Shown here piece after piece: positions 34,773 to 42,369 of a stretch of 64,000 nucleotides of DNA. This DNA comes from Corynebacterium sp. (GTDB taxonomy: Bacteria > Actinomycetota > Actinomycetes > Mycobacteriales > Mycobacteriaceae): positions 1-64,000 of the forward strand of contig NZ_JALAGY010000087.1 of NCBI RefSeq assembly GCF_022712195.1, given 5' to 3'. Position 1 is the stretch's first letter. The number at the start of each line of letters is the position of its first letter. The position numbers were made by a program, and so were the translations under genes. The notes under the pieces were generated by a model. That model ran no database searches. It worked only from the letters and a program-made list of their open reading frames with translations, and was not told the DNA's origin.

Positions 34773-36356
34773 CTACTTCACCCCCGGGAGCTTCTTCGCC
34801 AGGCGCAGGGCACCGGTCATGACCTTCGCGTAGCGTCCGGCGTCCAGCCAGTGCGGGGCACCGACGGGAAGCAGCCGCTCCACGGCGATCGTCTGCGACT
34901 CGGTGTACTTCATGATGCCGTGCTCGCCGTGGCGGCGGCCCACACCGGAGGCCTTCATGCCGCCCATCGGGGCGTCGACGGAACCCCAGGTGGGGGCGTA
35001 GGCGTCGTTGACGTTCACGGTGCCGGCCTCGAGCTGCTCGGCCACGCGGCGCCCGCGTGCGGGGTCGCTGGTCCACACGCTGAAGTTCAGTCCGTACTCG
35101 CTGTCGTTCGCCAGGCGGATCGCCTCCTCCTCGCTGCCGACCCGGTACAGGGAGACGACCGGGCCGAAGGTCTCGTGGTCGAAGACGATCATGTCCTCGG
35201 TGACGTCGGTGAGGATCGTCGGCTCGTAGAACAGCGGGCCGATCTCCGGGCGTGCCGTGCCGCCGGCGAGCACCGTCGCACCCTTGGCCCGGGCGTCCTC
35301 GACGTGGGTGGTGACCGTGTTCAGCTGCTTCTCGGAGACCAGGGACCCCATGTCGGTGGAGTAGTCCAGGTCGGGCGTGAGCCTCAGGTTCTTCGCCGCG
35401 GCGGCGAAGCGGGAGGTGAAGGAGTCCCACATCGAGTCCGGAACGTAGATCCGCTCGATGGAGATGCACAGCTGACCGGTGTTGGAGAAGGACGCCCGGA
35501 CCGCGCCGCGCACGGCCTCGTCGACGTCGGCGTCGTCCAGGACCAGCAGGGCGTTCTTGCCGCCGAGCTCCATGGAGTAGTCGATGAGGTTCTCGGCGGC
35601 CTCGGCGGCGACCGTGCGGCCCACGGCGGTGGAGCCGGTGAACATCAGGAAGTCGGAGTGCCGGATGATCGGGCTGCCCAGCTCCGAACCGCGGCCGGTG
35701 ACGACCTGCACCAGGCCTTCGGGCATGCCGGCCTCCTCCAGGAGCTGGACGGCCCACAGGGTGGCGTAGGGGGTCTGCTGGTCGGGCTTGGTGAGGATCG
35801 CGTTGCCCGCGACGATGGCGGGGATGGAGTCGCTGATGCCCAGGGTCAACGGGTAGTTCCACGGGGAGATCACGCCGACCAGTCCCTTCGGGTGGTGGAC
35901 CTCGACCACCTTGGTCAGGGCGAGCTGCACCCCCTGGCGCCGTTTCGGCTTCAGGTAGTCGGCCGCGGTGTGGGCGTAGTAGCGCGCGTTCAGCGCGACG
36001 TCCATGATCTCCTCGAAGGCGTGGCGGCGGGCCTTGCCGTTCTCGCGCTGGATGATGTCGAGGACCTCGTCCTGGCGTTCCAGCACCAGGTCGTGGAAGC
36101 GCAGCAGGACGTCCGCCCGCTCCTCCACGGGCCGTGCGGCCCAGGCGCGCTGCACCTTCCGTGCGCGCTTCGCGGCGGCGGCGACGTCCTCCGCGGTGGA
36201 CGCGGGGACGGTGCCCATGGTGCCGCCGGTCATGGCGTCGGAGATGTGCAGGACCCGCTCCGGGTCGGCGACGACGACGCGTCGGGCGAGCCGGTCGAGG
36301 AACTCGGGTGAGGTGGGGGAGAGTCCGGGGAATGTGGTGCTTGATGTGCGTGACAT
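34773..36356 (-). CDS. Aldehyde dehydrogenase (succinate-semialdehyde dehydrogenase type)
   Basis: A 527-residue NAD(P)-dependent ALDH. Catalytic Cys297 lies in NTGQLCISIERIYV and the general-base Glu263 in MELGGKN; SPWNYPL is the usual substrate-channel block. The sequence style is that of GabD2-like actinobacterial enzymes. It would oxidise the aldehyde formed by other members of the operon to an acid. Coded between the acetoacetate-decarboxylase-like gene (32-base gap) and the SDR (2-base gap). Confidence 0.9.
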   Translation of the reverse strand: MSRTSSTTFPGLSPTSPEFLDRLARRVVVADPERVLHISDAMTGGTMGTVPASTAEDVAAAAKRARKVQRAWAARPVEERADVLLRFHDLVLERQDEVLDIIQRENGKARRHAFEEIMDVALNARYYAHTAADYLKPKRRQGVQLALTKVVEVHHPKGLVGVISPWNYPLTLGISDSIPAIVAGNAILTKPDQQTPYATLWAVQLLEEAGMPEGLVQVVTGRGSELGSPIIRHSDFLMFTGSTAVGRTVAAEAAENLIDYSMELGGKNALLVLDDADVDEAVRGAVRASFSNTGQLCISIERIYVPDSMWDSFTSRFAAAAKNLRLTPDLDYSTDMGSLVSEKQLNTVTTHVEDARAKGATVLAGGTARPEIGPLFYEPTILTDVTEDMIVFDHETFGPVVSLYRVGSEEEAIRLANDSEYGLNFSVWTSDPARGRRVAEQLEAGTVNVNDAYAPTWGSVDAPMGGMKASGVGRRHGEHGIMKYTESQTIAVERLLPVGAPHWLDAGRYAKVMTGALRLAKKLPGVK

Positions 36357-36388
36357 GGCTGGGGTTCTTCTTTCGGGGAAATGTGGTG

Positions 36389-37306
36389 TCAGCGGGTGGC
36401 GACGGAGATCGGGGCGGGCATGTGCAGTGCGATCTGGGTCTCGGTGGCGACCTCGAACTGCATCGGCCGGATGAGCTCCAGGGAACGGACGTCGTCGGAG
36501 ACCCGTCCGGTGCCGAGGGTGAGGTCGATGTCACGGGGGAGCAGGGAGACCCCGCCGGCGAGCATGTTGGTCTGGGTGAGGGTGGAGTGCCAGCTGTCGC
36601 CGATCTTCGTGTACGAGGTCAGGGAGCCGACCTTCTCACCGCTGCGGTAGCGCCTCTGCTTGGGTGTGGGGGCGGACAGGGAGATGTCGTTGGTGCCGTC
36701 GGCGTTGAAGACCTGGGCGGACACCCGCCGGTCGTCGATGTTCACGTCGATGTCGGTGCGCCACTTCGGGAAGCCGTAGCCGTCGTGGCCGCGGACCTGG
36801 GCGATGTCGGTGTTGACCGGCAGGGACAGGACGTGGGCGTGGAGGTGGTTGTTGCCCAGGCCGCTGGCGAGGTCGGCGGCGCCGACCTTCCCGTGGCGGG
36901 CGGGCCGCACGACCACCCCGACGGCCGCCTCGGTGTAGAAGTCGATGTCGGCCACGTCGTAGCGGAAGAACATGAGGAAGCCGAGGGCGACTCCGGGGAC
37001 TACCTCCAGGGGGTCGAGTTCGGCGGGGAGGCGCCGGCGGGCGGCGCTGGACTTCGCGAGGAAGGCGATCCGTGCGGTGGAGTTGCGGTAGTAGAAGTTC
37101 GGGGTCCAGGTTTCGCCGATGGGGGAGTCGACCCTGGTCTTGGGAAGGGTGCGGAAGAAGTCGACGCTGCTGACCCGGGGATCCTCGGCGATGGCGTCGA
37201 GGTCGGGGTTCATGCGGTAGCGGTCGTAGAGCCCGCCCTTGGGAACCTCGACGGTGCGCGTGCCGAGGGTGACGGAGACGGTCTCTGCGGAGGAGTTGGA
37301 GGACAT
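36389..37306 (-). CDS. Acetoacetate decarboxylase-family protein
   Basis: A 305-residue protein with the family motif GYGFPKW, where K181 occupies the place of a Schiff-base lysine. Members act as acetoacetate decarboxylases or as aldolases/dehydratases with the same lysine. ATG 37306 is chosen because AAAGGG stands 9 bases before it; an ATG at 37324 is possible. First gene of the operon controlled by operators D and E. A 3-oxo acid decarboxylase followed by ALDH and SDR suggests breakdown of a ketone or keto acid. Confidence 0.8.
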   Translation of the reverse strand: MSSNSSAETVSVTLGTRTVEVPKGGLYDRYRMNPDLDAIAEDPRVSSVDFFRTLPKTRVDSPIGETWTPNFYYRNSTARIAFLAKSSAARRRLPAELDPLEVVPGVALGFLMFFRYDVADIDFYTEAAVGVVVRPARHGKVGAADLASGLGNNHLHAHVLSLPVNTDIAQVRGHDGYGFPKWRTDIDVNIDDRRVSAQVFNADGTNDISLSAPTPKQRRYRSGEKVGSLTSYTKIGDSWHSTLTQTNMLAGGVSLLPRDIDLTLGTGRVSDDVRSLELIRPMQFEVATETQIALHMPAPISVATR

Positions 37307-37325
37307 GGGCTGGAGCCCTTTCATG

Positions 37326-37342
37326 AGTTGACGGTGCTTACA
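37326..37342. promoter_or_regulatory. TetR operator copy E, AGTTGACGGTGCTTACA
   Basis: One mismatch to the 17-bp consensus at position 1. It lies past the -10 of the decarboxylase operon promoter, as copy A does in the old yellow enzyme promoter. Confidence 0.65.
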
Positions 37343-37349
37343 TCGCAGA

Positions 37350-37378
37350 ACCGTAGTCCGCTCTGTGAGCAGTGTCAA
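37350..37378 (-). promoter_or_regulatory. Promoter of the decarboxylase/ALDH/SDR/QOR operon
   Basis: Minus strand: -35 TTGACA (37378-37373), 17-base spacer, -10 TACGGT (37355-37350). The -35 is covered by operator D. Confidence 0.6.
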
Positions 37379-37380
37379 CA
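37364..37380. promoter_or_regulatory. TetR operator copy D, TGTTGACACTGCTCACA (minus strand)
   Basis: Perfect match to the consensus, covering the -35. The centre-to-centre distance to copy E is 38 bases, compared with 33 for copies A and B. Confidence 0.7.
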
Positions 37381-37456
37381 TCTTTCGCGGAACTTCCGGA
37401 GGAATTCCTTCTTTCCCAGGTCACCGCCGTGTGCGGATGGCTTCCGCACTCCCCTC

Positions 37457-38254
37457 CTAGTCCGTGCCGTCCCCGGCGACGTCCTTCCAGTCGCCGAGCA
37501 ACTCGCGGGTGGTGTCGGCCAATGCCGCCTGCAGCAGCGGGCCGAAGGATATCCGCCCGACCCCTGCACGGGCGGCGTCAGCGAAGCTCATGGACCCGGG
37601 GATCGCCCCGGTGCGCGGATGGGCGGTCACGTTCAACGGCGTGGACACCTCGTCGAGGATGCGCTGCAGAGCGGCGGTGGAGGGGACCAGCACCGGGTAC
37701 AGCGAGTCCGCGCCCGCCTCCTCGAGCAGGCTGAGTCGGGTGAGTGCGTCCCCGAGCTTCGCGTCGTCCTCCCCGTCCTTGGTGAAGGCGTCGGTGCGCC
37801 CGTTGATGACCAGGTGCACCCCCTGCGCGTCGGCGGAGGCGCGGACGGCGGCGATGTAGGCGGCATGCTCCTCAGGACTGCGGTAACGGTCCTCCGAATG
37901 GACGGTGTCCTCGATGTTCACGCCGACGGCCCCGGCCTCCAGCACCCGCTGCACGAGTTCAGCCGGCTGGAGGCCGAGACCGGACTCCACGTCCACCGAG
38001 ACCGGGACGGAGACCGAGGCGGTGATGCGGGCGACGACCTCGAAGTACAGGTCAACCGGGGTGTTCTCACCGTCGGGGTAGCCGAGGGAGTCGGCGACAG
38101 GGTGCGACCCGACCGTGAGGCCGTCGAAGCCGGCGTCCTCGGCGAGTCGGGCGCTCCAGACGTCCCACACGGTGGGCAGGACCAGGGGTGCGGAACGGTG
38201 GTGCAGGTCGAGGAGCAGGCGGGCCTTCTGGCTGAGTGCGGCGGTGTGCGACAT
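37457..38254 (-). CDS. Isocitrate lyase/PEP mutase-family protein
   Basis: A 265-residue (beta/alpha)8 barrel protein. Visible: TVWDVWSARLAEDAGFDGLTVGSHPVA (active-site face), SVDVESG and GVNIEDTVH (metal and phosphate side) and VINGRTDAF. It lacks the KKCGH loop of isocitrate lyase, so it is closer to PEP mutase or oxaloacetate/2-methylisocitrate-type lyases that cleave or rearrange 2-oxo acids. Not obviously part of an operon. Confidence 0.85.
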   Translation of the reverse strand: MSHTAALSQKARLLLDLHHRSAPLVLPTVWDVWSARLAEDAGFDGLTVGSHPVADSLGYPDGENTPVDLYFEVVARITASVSVPVSVDVESGLGLQPAELVQRVLEAGAVGVNIEDTVHSEDRYRSPEEHAAYIAAVRASADAQGVHLVINGRTDAFTKDGEDDAKLGDALTRLSLLEEAGADSLYPVLVPSTAALQRILDEVSTPLNVTAHPRTGAIPGSMSFADAARAGVGRISFGPLLQAALADTTRELLGDWKDVAGDGTD

Positions 38255-38305
38255 GACGCCACGGTACGCGCGGTGGCGGGGAACCGCCTGCGCCTTGCCT
38301 CACCC

Positions 38306-39217
38306 TCACCCGACGTCGGACGCCGCCATCCGCTCCATCCTGGCCCGGAACACCCGCGCCGCCCGGACCGTCGGCGCTTCCAGCGTCGCGGCGACGGCGG
38401 AGCGTGCGGCGTCGGTACGTGCCGCCTGCGCCGCCTCCCACTCCACCTTCGTCCGCTCCGAACGCCGGTGGTTCCGGATCGCGGCGACACCCACCGCGAT
38501 GCCGATCAGGACCGGTACCCACACCTTCGAGTACTCGGCGAGGAAGTCCACCCACCAGGGTGCGTCCCAACTGGGCAGGGAGATGTCCGGCCAGGGGATC
38601 GACGGCAGGGTGAAGGAGGGCAGGGTGATGTCCGGCCACGGTATGGACGGCAGGGTGATGTGCCAGTCGGGGAGGTACTGCGACAGCCACTGCCACAGCC
38701 GGCGCAGCAGTCCCGCGACCAGGGGGCCGAAGATGATGACCCCCATCGCCCAGCCGCCTTTGCCCACACCGGCGAGAGTCGGGTAGAGCCACCGCTTGAA
38801 TGCGGAGCGTTCCATCGCCGCCTGCCGTTTCGCGGCTCGTGAGCCCGCGGGTGCGTCGAGGAGGACGACGGTGTCCCTGACTCGGACGGTGACGCTGCGG
38901 ACCCAGGTGTCCGCCCAGTTCGACTCGATCTCCAGGAGTGGACGGACGATTCCCTCCGGGTGGCCGTACTCGCCGGCGGCGGGCAACTTCCCCTCGTCGC
39001 CGAGGGTCGCCTTCGAGAGGTCGACCTTCACGTTGCCCAGGGTCTTCCTCCTCGCGACGACAGTCCCCCCGGCCCGCACGAGGAGACGACGGGTGGTCGA
39101 GGTGGGCTTCCCCCGCGGAAAACCCGGGTCCAGGGCGTGCAGCTCCTCGCCGGTGCCGGTGACCACCTCGATGAGCCCGAGGGAGGGGTGCGGGATGCTC
39201 CAGGTCTCTGCGGTCAT
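38306..39217 (-). CDS. Hypothetical membrane protein with LPSIPWPDI repeats
   Basis: A 303-residue protein of no family known to me. An N-terminal soluble part of ~145 residues is followed by a hydrophobic segment (GGWAMGVIIFGPLVAGLL), then a loop with two near-identical units TLPSIPWPDI separated by TLPSF and ending SLPSWDAPWW, then a second hydrophobic segment (VWVPVLIGIAVGVAAI) and a charged helical tail. The Pro/Trp repeat would lie outside the membrane between the two helices. Twelve bases separate it from the VOC gene upstream, so the two may be co-expressed. Confidence 0.6.
   Translation of the reverse strand: MTAETWSIPHPSLGLIEVVTGTGEELHALDPGFPRGKPTSTTRRLLVRAGGTVVARRKTLGNVKVDLSKATLGDEGKLPAAGEYGHPEGIVRPLLEIESNWADTWVRSVTVRVRDTVVLLDAPAGSRAAKRQAAMERSAFKRWLYPTLAGVGKGGWAMGVIIFGPLVAGLLRRLWQWLSQYLPDWHITLPSIPWPDITLPSFTLPSIPWPDISLPSWDAPWWVDFLAEYSKVWVPVLIGIAVGVAAIRNHRRSERTKVEWEAAQAARTDAARSAVAATLEAPTVRAARVFRARMERMAASDVG
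38562..38664. repeat. Coding tandem repeat (LPSIPWPDI units)
   Basis: The DNA of the GGCAGGGTGATGTCCGGCCA-type unit recurs twice with small changes inside the membrane protein gene, giving the Pro-Trp repeat. Confidence 0.6.
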
Positions 39218-39229
39218 GGACGGGGCCTT

Positions 39230-39664
39230 TCAGTCGAGACAGAACTCGTTGCCCTCGACATCCTGCATGACCAGGCAGGATTCGTTGACGCCGTCGGCCG
39301 GCAGCAGCCGCAGGCGGCGCGCGCCGAGTGCCTCGAGCCGGGTGGCCTCGGTCTCGAGGGCGGTGACCCGCTCGTCGCCGTGCAGGCCGGTGCCGACGCG
39401 GACGTCGAGGTGCACGCGGTTCTTCACGGTCTTCGGTTCAGGCACCCGCTGGAAGAAGAGGCGGGGTCCGACCCCCGCAGGGTCCTGGCATGCCCAGGTG
39501 GACCCCCGTTCCTCCTCGGGAAGGGAGGCGTCGACGTCCTCCCAGGAGCCGAATCCCGGCGGTACCGGTGGGTCGACGTAGCCGAGGGCCGCCTTCCAGA
39601 ATTCCGCCACCGTCGCCGGCTCCCGGCAGTCGAACGTGATCTGCACCTGCCGTGTCGTGTCCAT
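39230..39664 (-). CDS. VOC-family protein (Glyoxalase_6-like)
   Basis: A 144-residue protein: VQITFDCREPATVAEFWKAALGY at the N-terminus, FFQRVPEPKTVKNRVHLDVRV in the middle and DVEGNEFCLD at the end. This is the common actinobacterial VOC arrangement with both half-units in one chain. Substrate unknown. Confidence 0.82.
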   Translation of the reverse strand: MDTTRQVQITFDCREPATVAEFWKAALGYVDPPVPPGFGSWEDVDASLPEEERGSTWACQDPAGVGPRLFFQRVPEPKTVKNRVHLDVRVGTGLHGDERVTALETEATRLEALGARRLRLLPADGVNESCLVMQDVEGNEFCLD

Positions 39665-39726
39665 GGTGACCAGCGTAGCCGTGGCAGGGGGCCGTCTGCC
39701 CCGTCTGTCCCGCCTGCCCTGTCTGC

Positions 39727-40173
39727 CTACCGGAAGCTGCCGGCGTGCAGCGCGTCCGCCAGGGGGGCGAGTTCCGGGACGGTGGACGCCTCGTCCAGCG
39801 CCGCCTCCAGGGTGCGGTCGTGGGTGGGACGGGCGGCGTTGAGCAGGTCCCGGCCTTCGTCGGTGAGCTCGGTGTAGATGCCGCGGCGGTCGTCGTCGCA
39901 GAGGATGCGGCGCAGCAGTCCGCGGTTCTCCAGCCTGCTGACCAGCCGTGTCGTGGCGCTGGGGGAGAGGGCGGCGGCGCGGGCGAGCTGTGCCATGCGC
40001 ATGTGCCAGCCGTCCTGGCGGTCCAGGGAGTCCATCACGGCGAATTCGACGACGGAGAGGTCGTGGTGTTCCTTCAGCGCCCGTTCCAGGGCTGTGTCGA
40101 TGGCGCCGTGCAGTGCGGCGAGGGTGCGCCAGCCGCGGGTGCGGATCTCGACCGCGTCGTCGGAAATGCTCAT
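39727..40173 (-). CDS. MarR-family transcriptional regulator
   Basis: A 148-residue winged-helix protein: the recognition part MAQLARAAALSPSATTRLVSRLENRGLLRR and the wing CDDDRRGIYTELTDEGRDLL are clear. ATG 40173 fits the family start. No cysteine lies in the ligand helix region near the N-terminus; there is one in the wing (C-DDDRR). It is divergent from the MFS/AKR operon and a GTTGC-N4-GCAAC palindrome lies between, so self- and operon regulation is expected. Confidence 0.9.
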   Translation of the reverse strand: MSISDDAVEIRTRGWRTLAALHGAIDTALERALKEHHDLSVVEFAVMDSLDRQDGWHMRMAQLARAAALSPSATTRLVSRLENRGLLRRILCDDDRRGIYTELTDEGRDLLNAARPTHDRTLEAALDEASTVPELAPLADALHAGSFR

Positions 40174-40226
40174 GCGGACCACTATAGCCGACTTGCGCTC
40201 ATATCCCGCGTGTGCAAGTATCTTCA

Positions 40227-40244
40227 ACGTTGCGCCTGCAACTA
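40227..40244. promoter_or_regulatory. Probable MarR operator with GTTGC-N4-GCAAC core
   Basis: The 18-base segment ACGTTGCGCCTGCAACTA has the same GTTG-N6-CAAC frame as the two RosR-like boxes but a different centre. A further GTGCAACT half lies at 40251. It sits between the divergent marR and MFS genes. Confidence 0.55.
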
Positions 40245-40290
40245 CTGCACGTGCAACTGATGCATTCGCAAGGAAAGGACGTCATCCATC

Positions 40291-41481
40291 ATGCCTGCTG
40301 CCCTCTACGCGCTGGCCCTCGGCGGGTTCGGCATCGGACTCACCGAGTTCGTGATCATGGGCCTGCTGCCTGAGGTCGCCGCCGACTTCGGTGTCACCGA
40401 CACCGCCGCCGGGTACCTGATCTCCGGCTACGCGCTCTCCGTCGCCGTCGGCGGCATCATCCTCACCGTCGCCCTGCGCGGCCTGGAGCGGCGCAAGGCC
40501 CTCCTCGGCCTGCTCGTGCTGTTCGTCGCCGGCAACCTGATGTCCGCCCTCGCGCCCACGTACGGGGTCATGCTCGCCGGACGCGTCGTCGCCGCACTGT
40601 GCCACGGTGCCTTCTTCGGCATCGGCGCCGTCGTCGCCGCCGACCTCGTCGCCCCGGCCCGACGCGCCGGAGCGATCTCGGTGATGTTCGCCGGGCTGAC
40701 CATCGCCAACGTCGCCGGCGTGCCGCTGGGGACCTTCATCGGCCAGGCCTTCGGCTGGCGTGCCACGTTCTGGGCGATCACCGCCATCGGCATCGTCGCC
40801 CTGGCCGCGATCACCGCGCTCGTGCCCGCCACCCCCGCCAACGCAGGGTCGGTGCGGCAGGAGTTCGCCCTGTTCCGCTCCCGGCAGGTCTGGCTGTCGA
40901 TGGCGGTGACCGTCCTCGGCTACGGCGGCATGTTCGGTGCCTTCACCTACATCGCCTTCACCCTGACCGAGGTCTCCGGCTTCTCGTCCTCCACCGTGCC
41001 GTGGCTGCTCGTGATCTTCGGCGTGGGCCTGTTCATCGGCAACCTCGCCGGGGGACGCGCCGCCGACCGCAACCTCGGCGTCACCCTCGTCGTGCTGCTC
41101 AGCGTCCTCACCGTGATCCTCGTGGCGTTCGCCCTCACCGCCACCAGCCAGGTGGCCACCGTCATCGCCCTGGGCCTGATGGGCGGCGTCGGGTTCGCGA
41201 CGGTACCCGGACTGCAGATGCGGATCATGAACTTCGCGTCCGACGCCCCGACGTTGGCCTCGGGTGCGAACATCGCCGCCTTCAACGTCGGCAACGCCGT
41301 CGGCGCGTGGCTCTCCGGGCTCGCCCTCGCCGCCGGCCTCGGCTACACCTCCCCGCTGTGGGTCGGCGCGGTCGTCACCGTGCTCGGCCTCGGCCTGCTG
41401 GTCATCGCGACCCGCGTCCGCGGCGGCGAGTTCGCCCGGGACACCGCTGCCGCGGCACCGGCCGTCCCCGTCCCTGCCTGA
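40291..41481 (+). CDS. MFS transporter, DHA1-type drug exporter
   Basis: A 396-residue permease with 12 predicted membrane segments. The pattern (FGIGLTEFVIMGLLPEVAADFGV at the start, VLAGRVVAALCHGAFFGIGAVVAADLV in helices 4-5) matches the AraJ/YdhP/chloramphenicol-exporter group. It probably exports a small drug-like or sugar-like compound by proton antiport. RBS AAGGAAAGGA. Next gene after 30 bases. Confidence 0.88.
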   Translation: MPAALYALALGGFGIGLTEFVIMGLLPEVAADFGVTDTAAGYLISGYALSVAVGGIILTVALRGLERRKALLGLLVLFVAGNLMSALAPTYGVMLAGRVVAALCHGAFFGIGAVVAADLVAPARRAGAISVMFAGLTIANVAGVPLGTFIGQAFGWRATFWAITAIGIVALAAITALVPATPANAGSVRQEFALFRSRQVWLSMAVTVLGYGGMFGAFTYIAFTLTEVSGFSSSTVPWLLVIFGVGLFIGNLAGGRAADRNLGVTLVVLLSVLTVILVAFALTATSQVATVIALGLMGGVGFATVPGLQMRIMNFASDAPTLASGANIAAFNVGNAVGAWLSGLALAAGLGYTSPLWVGAVVTVLGLGLLVIATRVRGGEFARDTAAAAPAVPVPA

Positions 41482-41511
41482 ACTTTCCCGACACCCAGAA
41501 AGAAGACAACC

Positions 41512-42333
41512 ATGATCCCCACCGTCACCCTCAACGACTCCACCACCATGCCGCAGCTCGGCTTCGGCGTCTTCCAGGTCCCGGACGACGACGCCCACCG
41601 CGCCGTCGCCACCGCCCTGGAGGCCGGCTACCGCAGCATCGACACCGCGGCCGTCTACGGCAACGAGGCCGGCGTCGGCCGTGCCGTCGCCGAGTCCGGT
41701 ATCGACCGCGACGACCTGTTCATCACCACCAAGCTCTGGGTGGACGGCCTCTCCCGGGACGGGGTCCGCCCCGGCCTGGAGGCCAGCCTGGAGCGGCTCG
41801 GCCTCGACTCCGTCGACCTGTTCCTCATCCACTGGCCCGCCCCCGCCACCGACAACTACCTCCGTGCCTGGGAAGGCATGGAGGAGGTCCGTGACGCCGG
41901 CCTGACCAGGTCCGTCGGCGTCTCGAACTTCCTCCCGGAGCACCTGCAGCGCGTCGTGGACCTCGGCGGGACCGTCCCCGCCGTCAACCAGGTGGAGCTC
42001 CACCCGGCACTGCAGAACCGGGAGACCGTCGCGGCCAACACCAGCCACGGCGTCCTCACCGAGGCGTGGAGCCCCCTGGGGCAGGGCGCGGCGCTCGCCG
42101 ACCCCGCCGTGGTGCGGATCGCCGAGGCCCACGGTGCCACCCCGGCACAGGTCGTCCTGGCGTGGCACCTGCAGCAGGGGCGCATCGTGATCCCGAAGTC
42201 CGTCACCCCGGCCCGGATCGCCGGGAACCTCGGCGCCGTCGACGTCACCCTGGGTGACCGGGACCTCGAGGTGCTCGACAGCCTCGACCGGGGACTGCGC
42301 ACGGGCCCGGACCCGGCGGAATTCAACGGATAA
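41512..42333 (+). CDS. Aldo/keto reductase
   Basis: A 273-residue NADPH-dependent reductase. The catalytic tetrad is visible: Asp and Tyr in IDTAAVYGNE, Lys in ITTKLW and His in FLIHWP; VIPKSVTPARIAGNLGA is the NADPH-binding end. It is similar to 2,5-diketogluconate or methylglyoxal reductases. Co-transcribed with the MFS exporter under the MarR repressor, which suggests reduction and export of a reactive carbonyl. Confidence 0.9.
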   Translation: MIPTVTLNDSTTMPQLGFGVFQVPDDDAHRAVATALEAGYRSIDTAAVYGNEAGVGRAVAESGIDRDDLFITTKLWVDGLSRDGVRPGLEASLERLGLDSVDLFLIHWPAPATDNYLRAWEGMEEVRDAGLTRSVGVSNFLPEHLQRVVDLGGTVPAVNQVELHPALQNRETVAANTSHGVLTEAWSPLGQGAALADPAVVRIAEAHGATPAQVVLAWHLQQGRIVIPKSVTPARIAGNLGAVDVTLGDRDLEVLDSLDRGLRTGPDPAEFNG

Positions 42334-42357
42334 CCGCTATCGTTCCGGAGACATAAC

Positions 42358-42363
42358 TATGGT
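42358..42363 (+). promoter_or_regulatory. -10 box TATGGT, leaderless type
   Basis: TATGGT ends 6 bases before the ATG at 42370 with no Shine-Dalgarno sequence between, fitting a leaderless transcript of the fusion gene. Confidence 0.45.
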
Positions 42364-42369
42364 GTAGTC

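Noticed and set aside
39727..40173. The local MarR protein as RosR itself
   Set aside because: Its own promoter carries a related but different palindrome (GTTGC-N4-GCAAC) and it neighbours an MFS/AKR pair; identity with RosR cannot be shown from this window.
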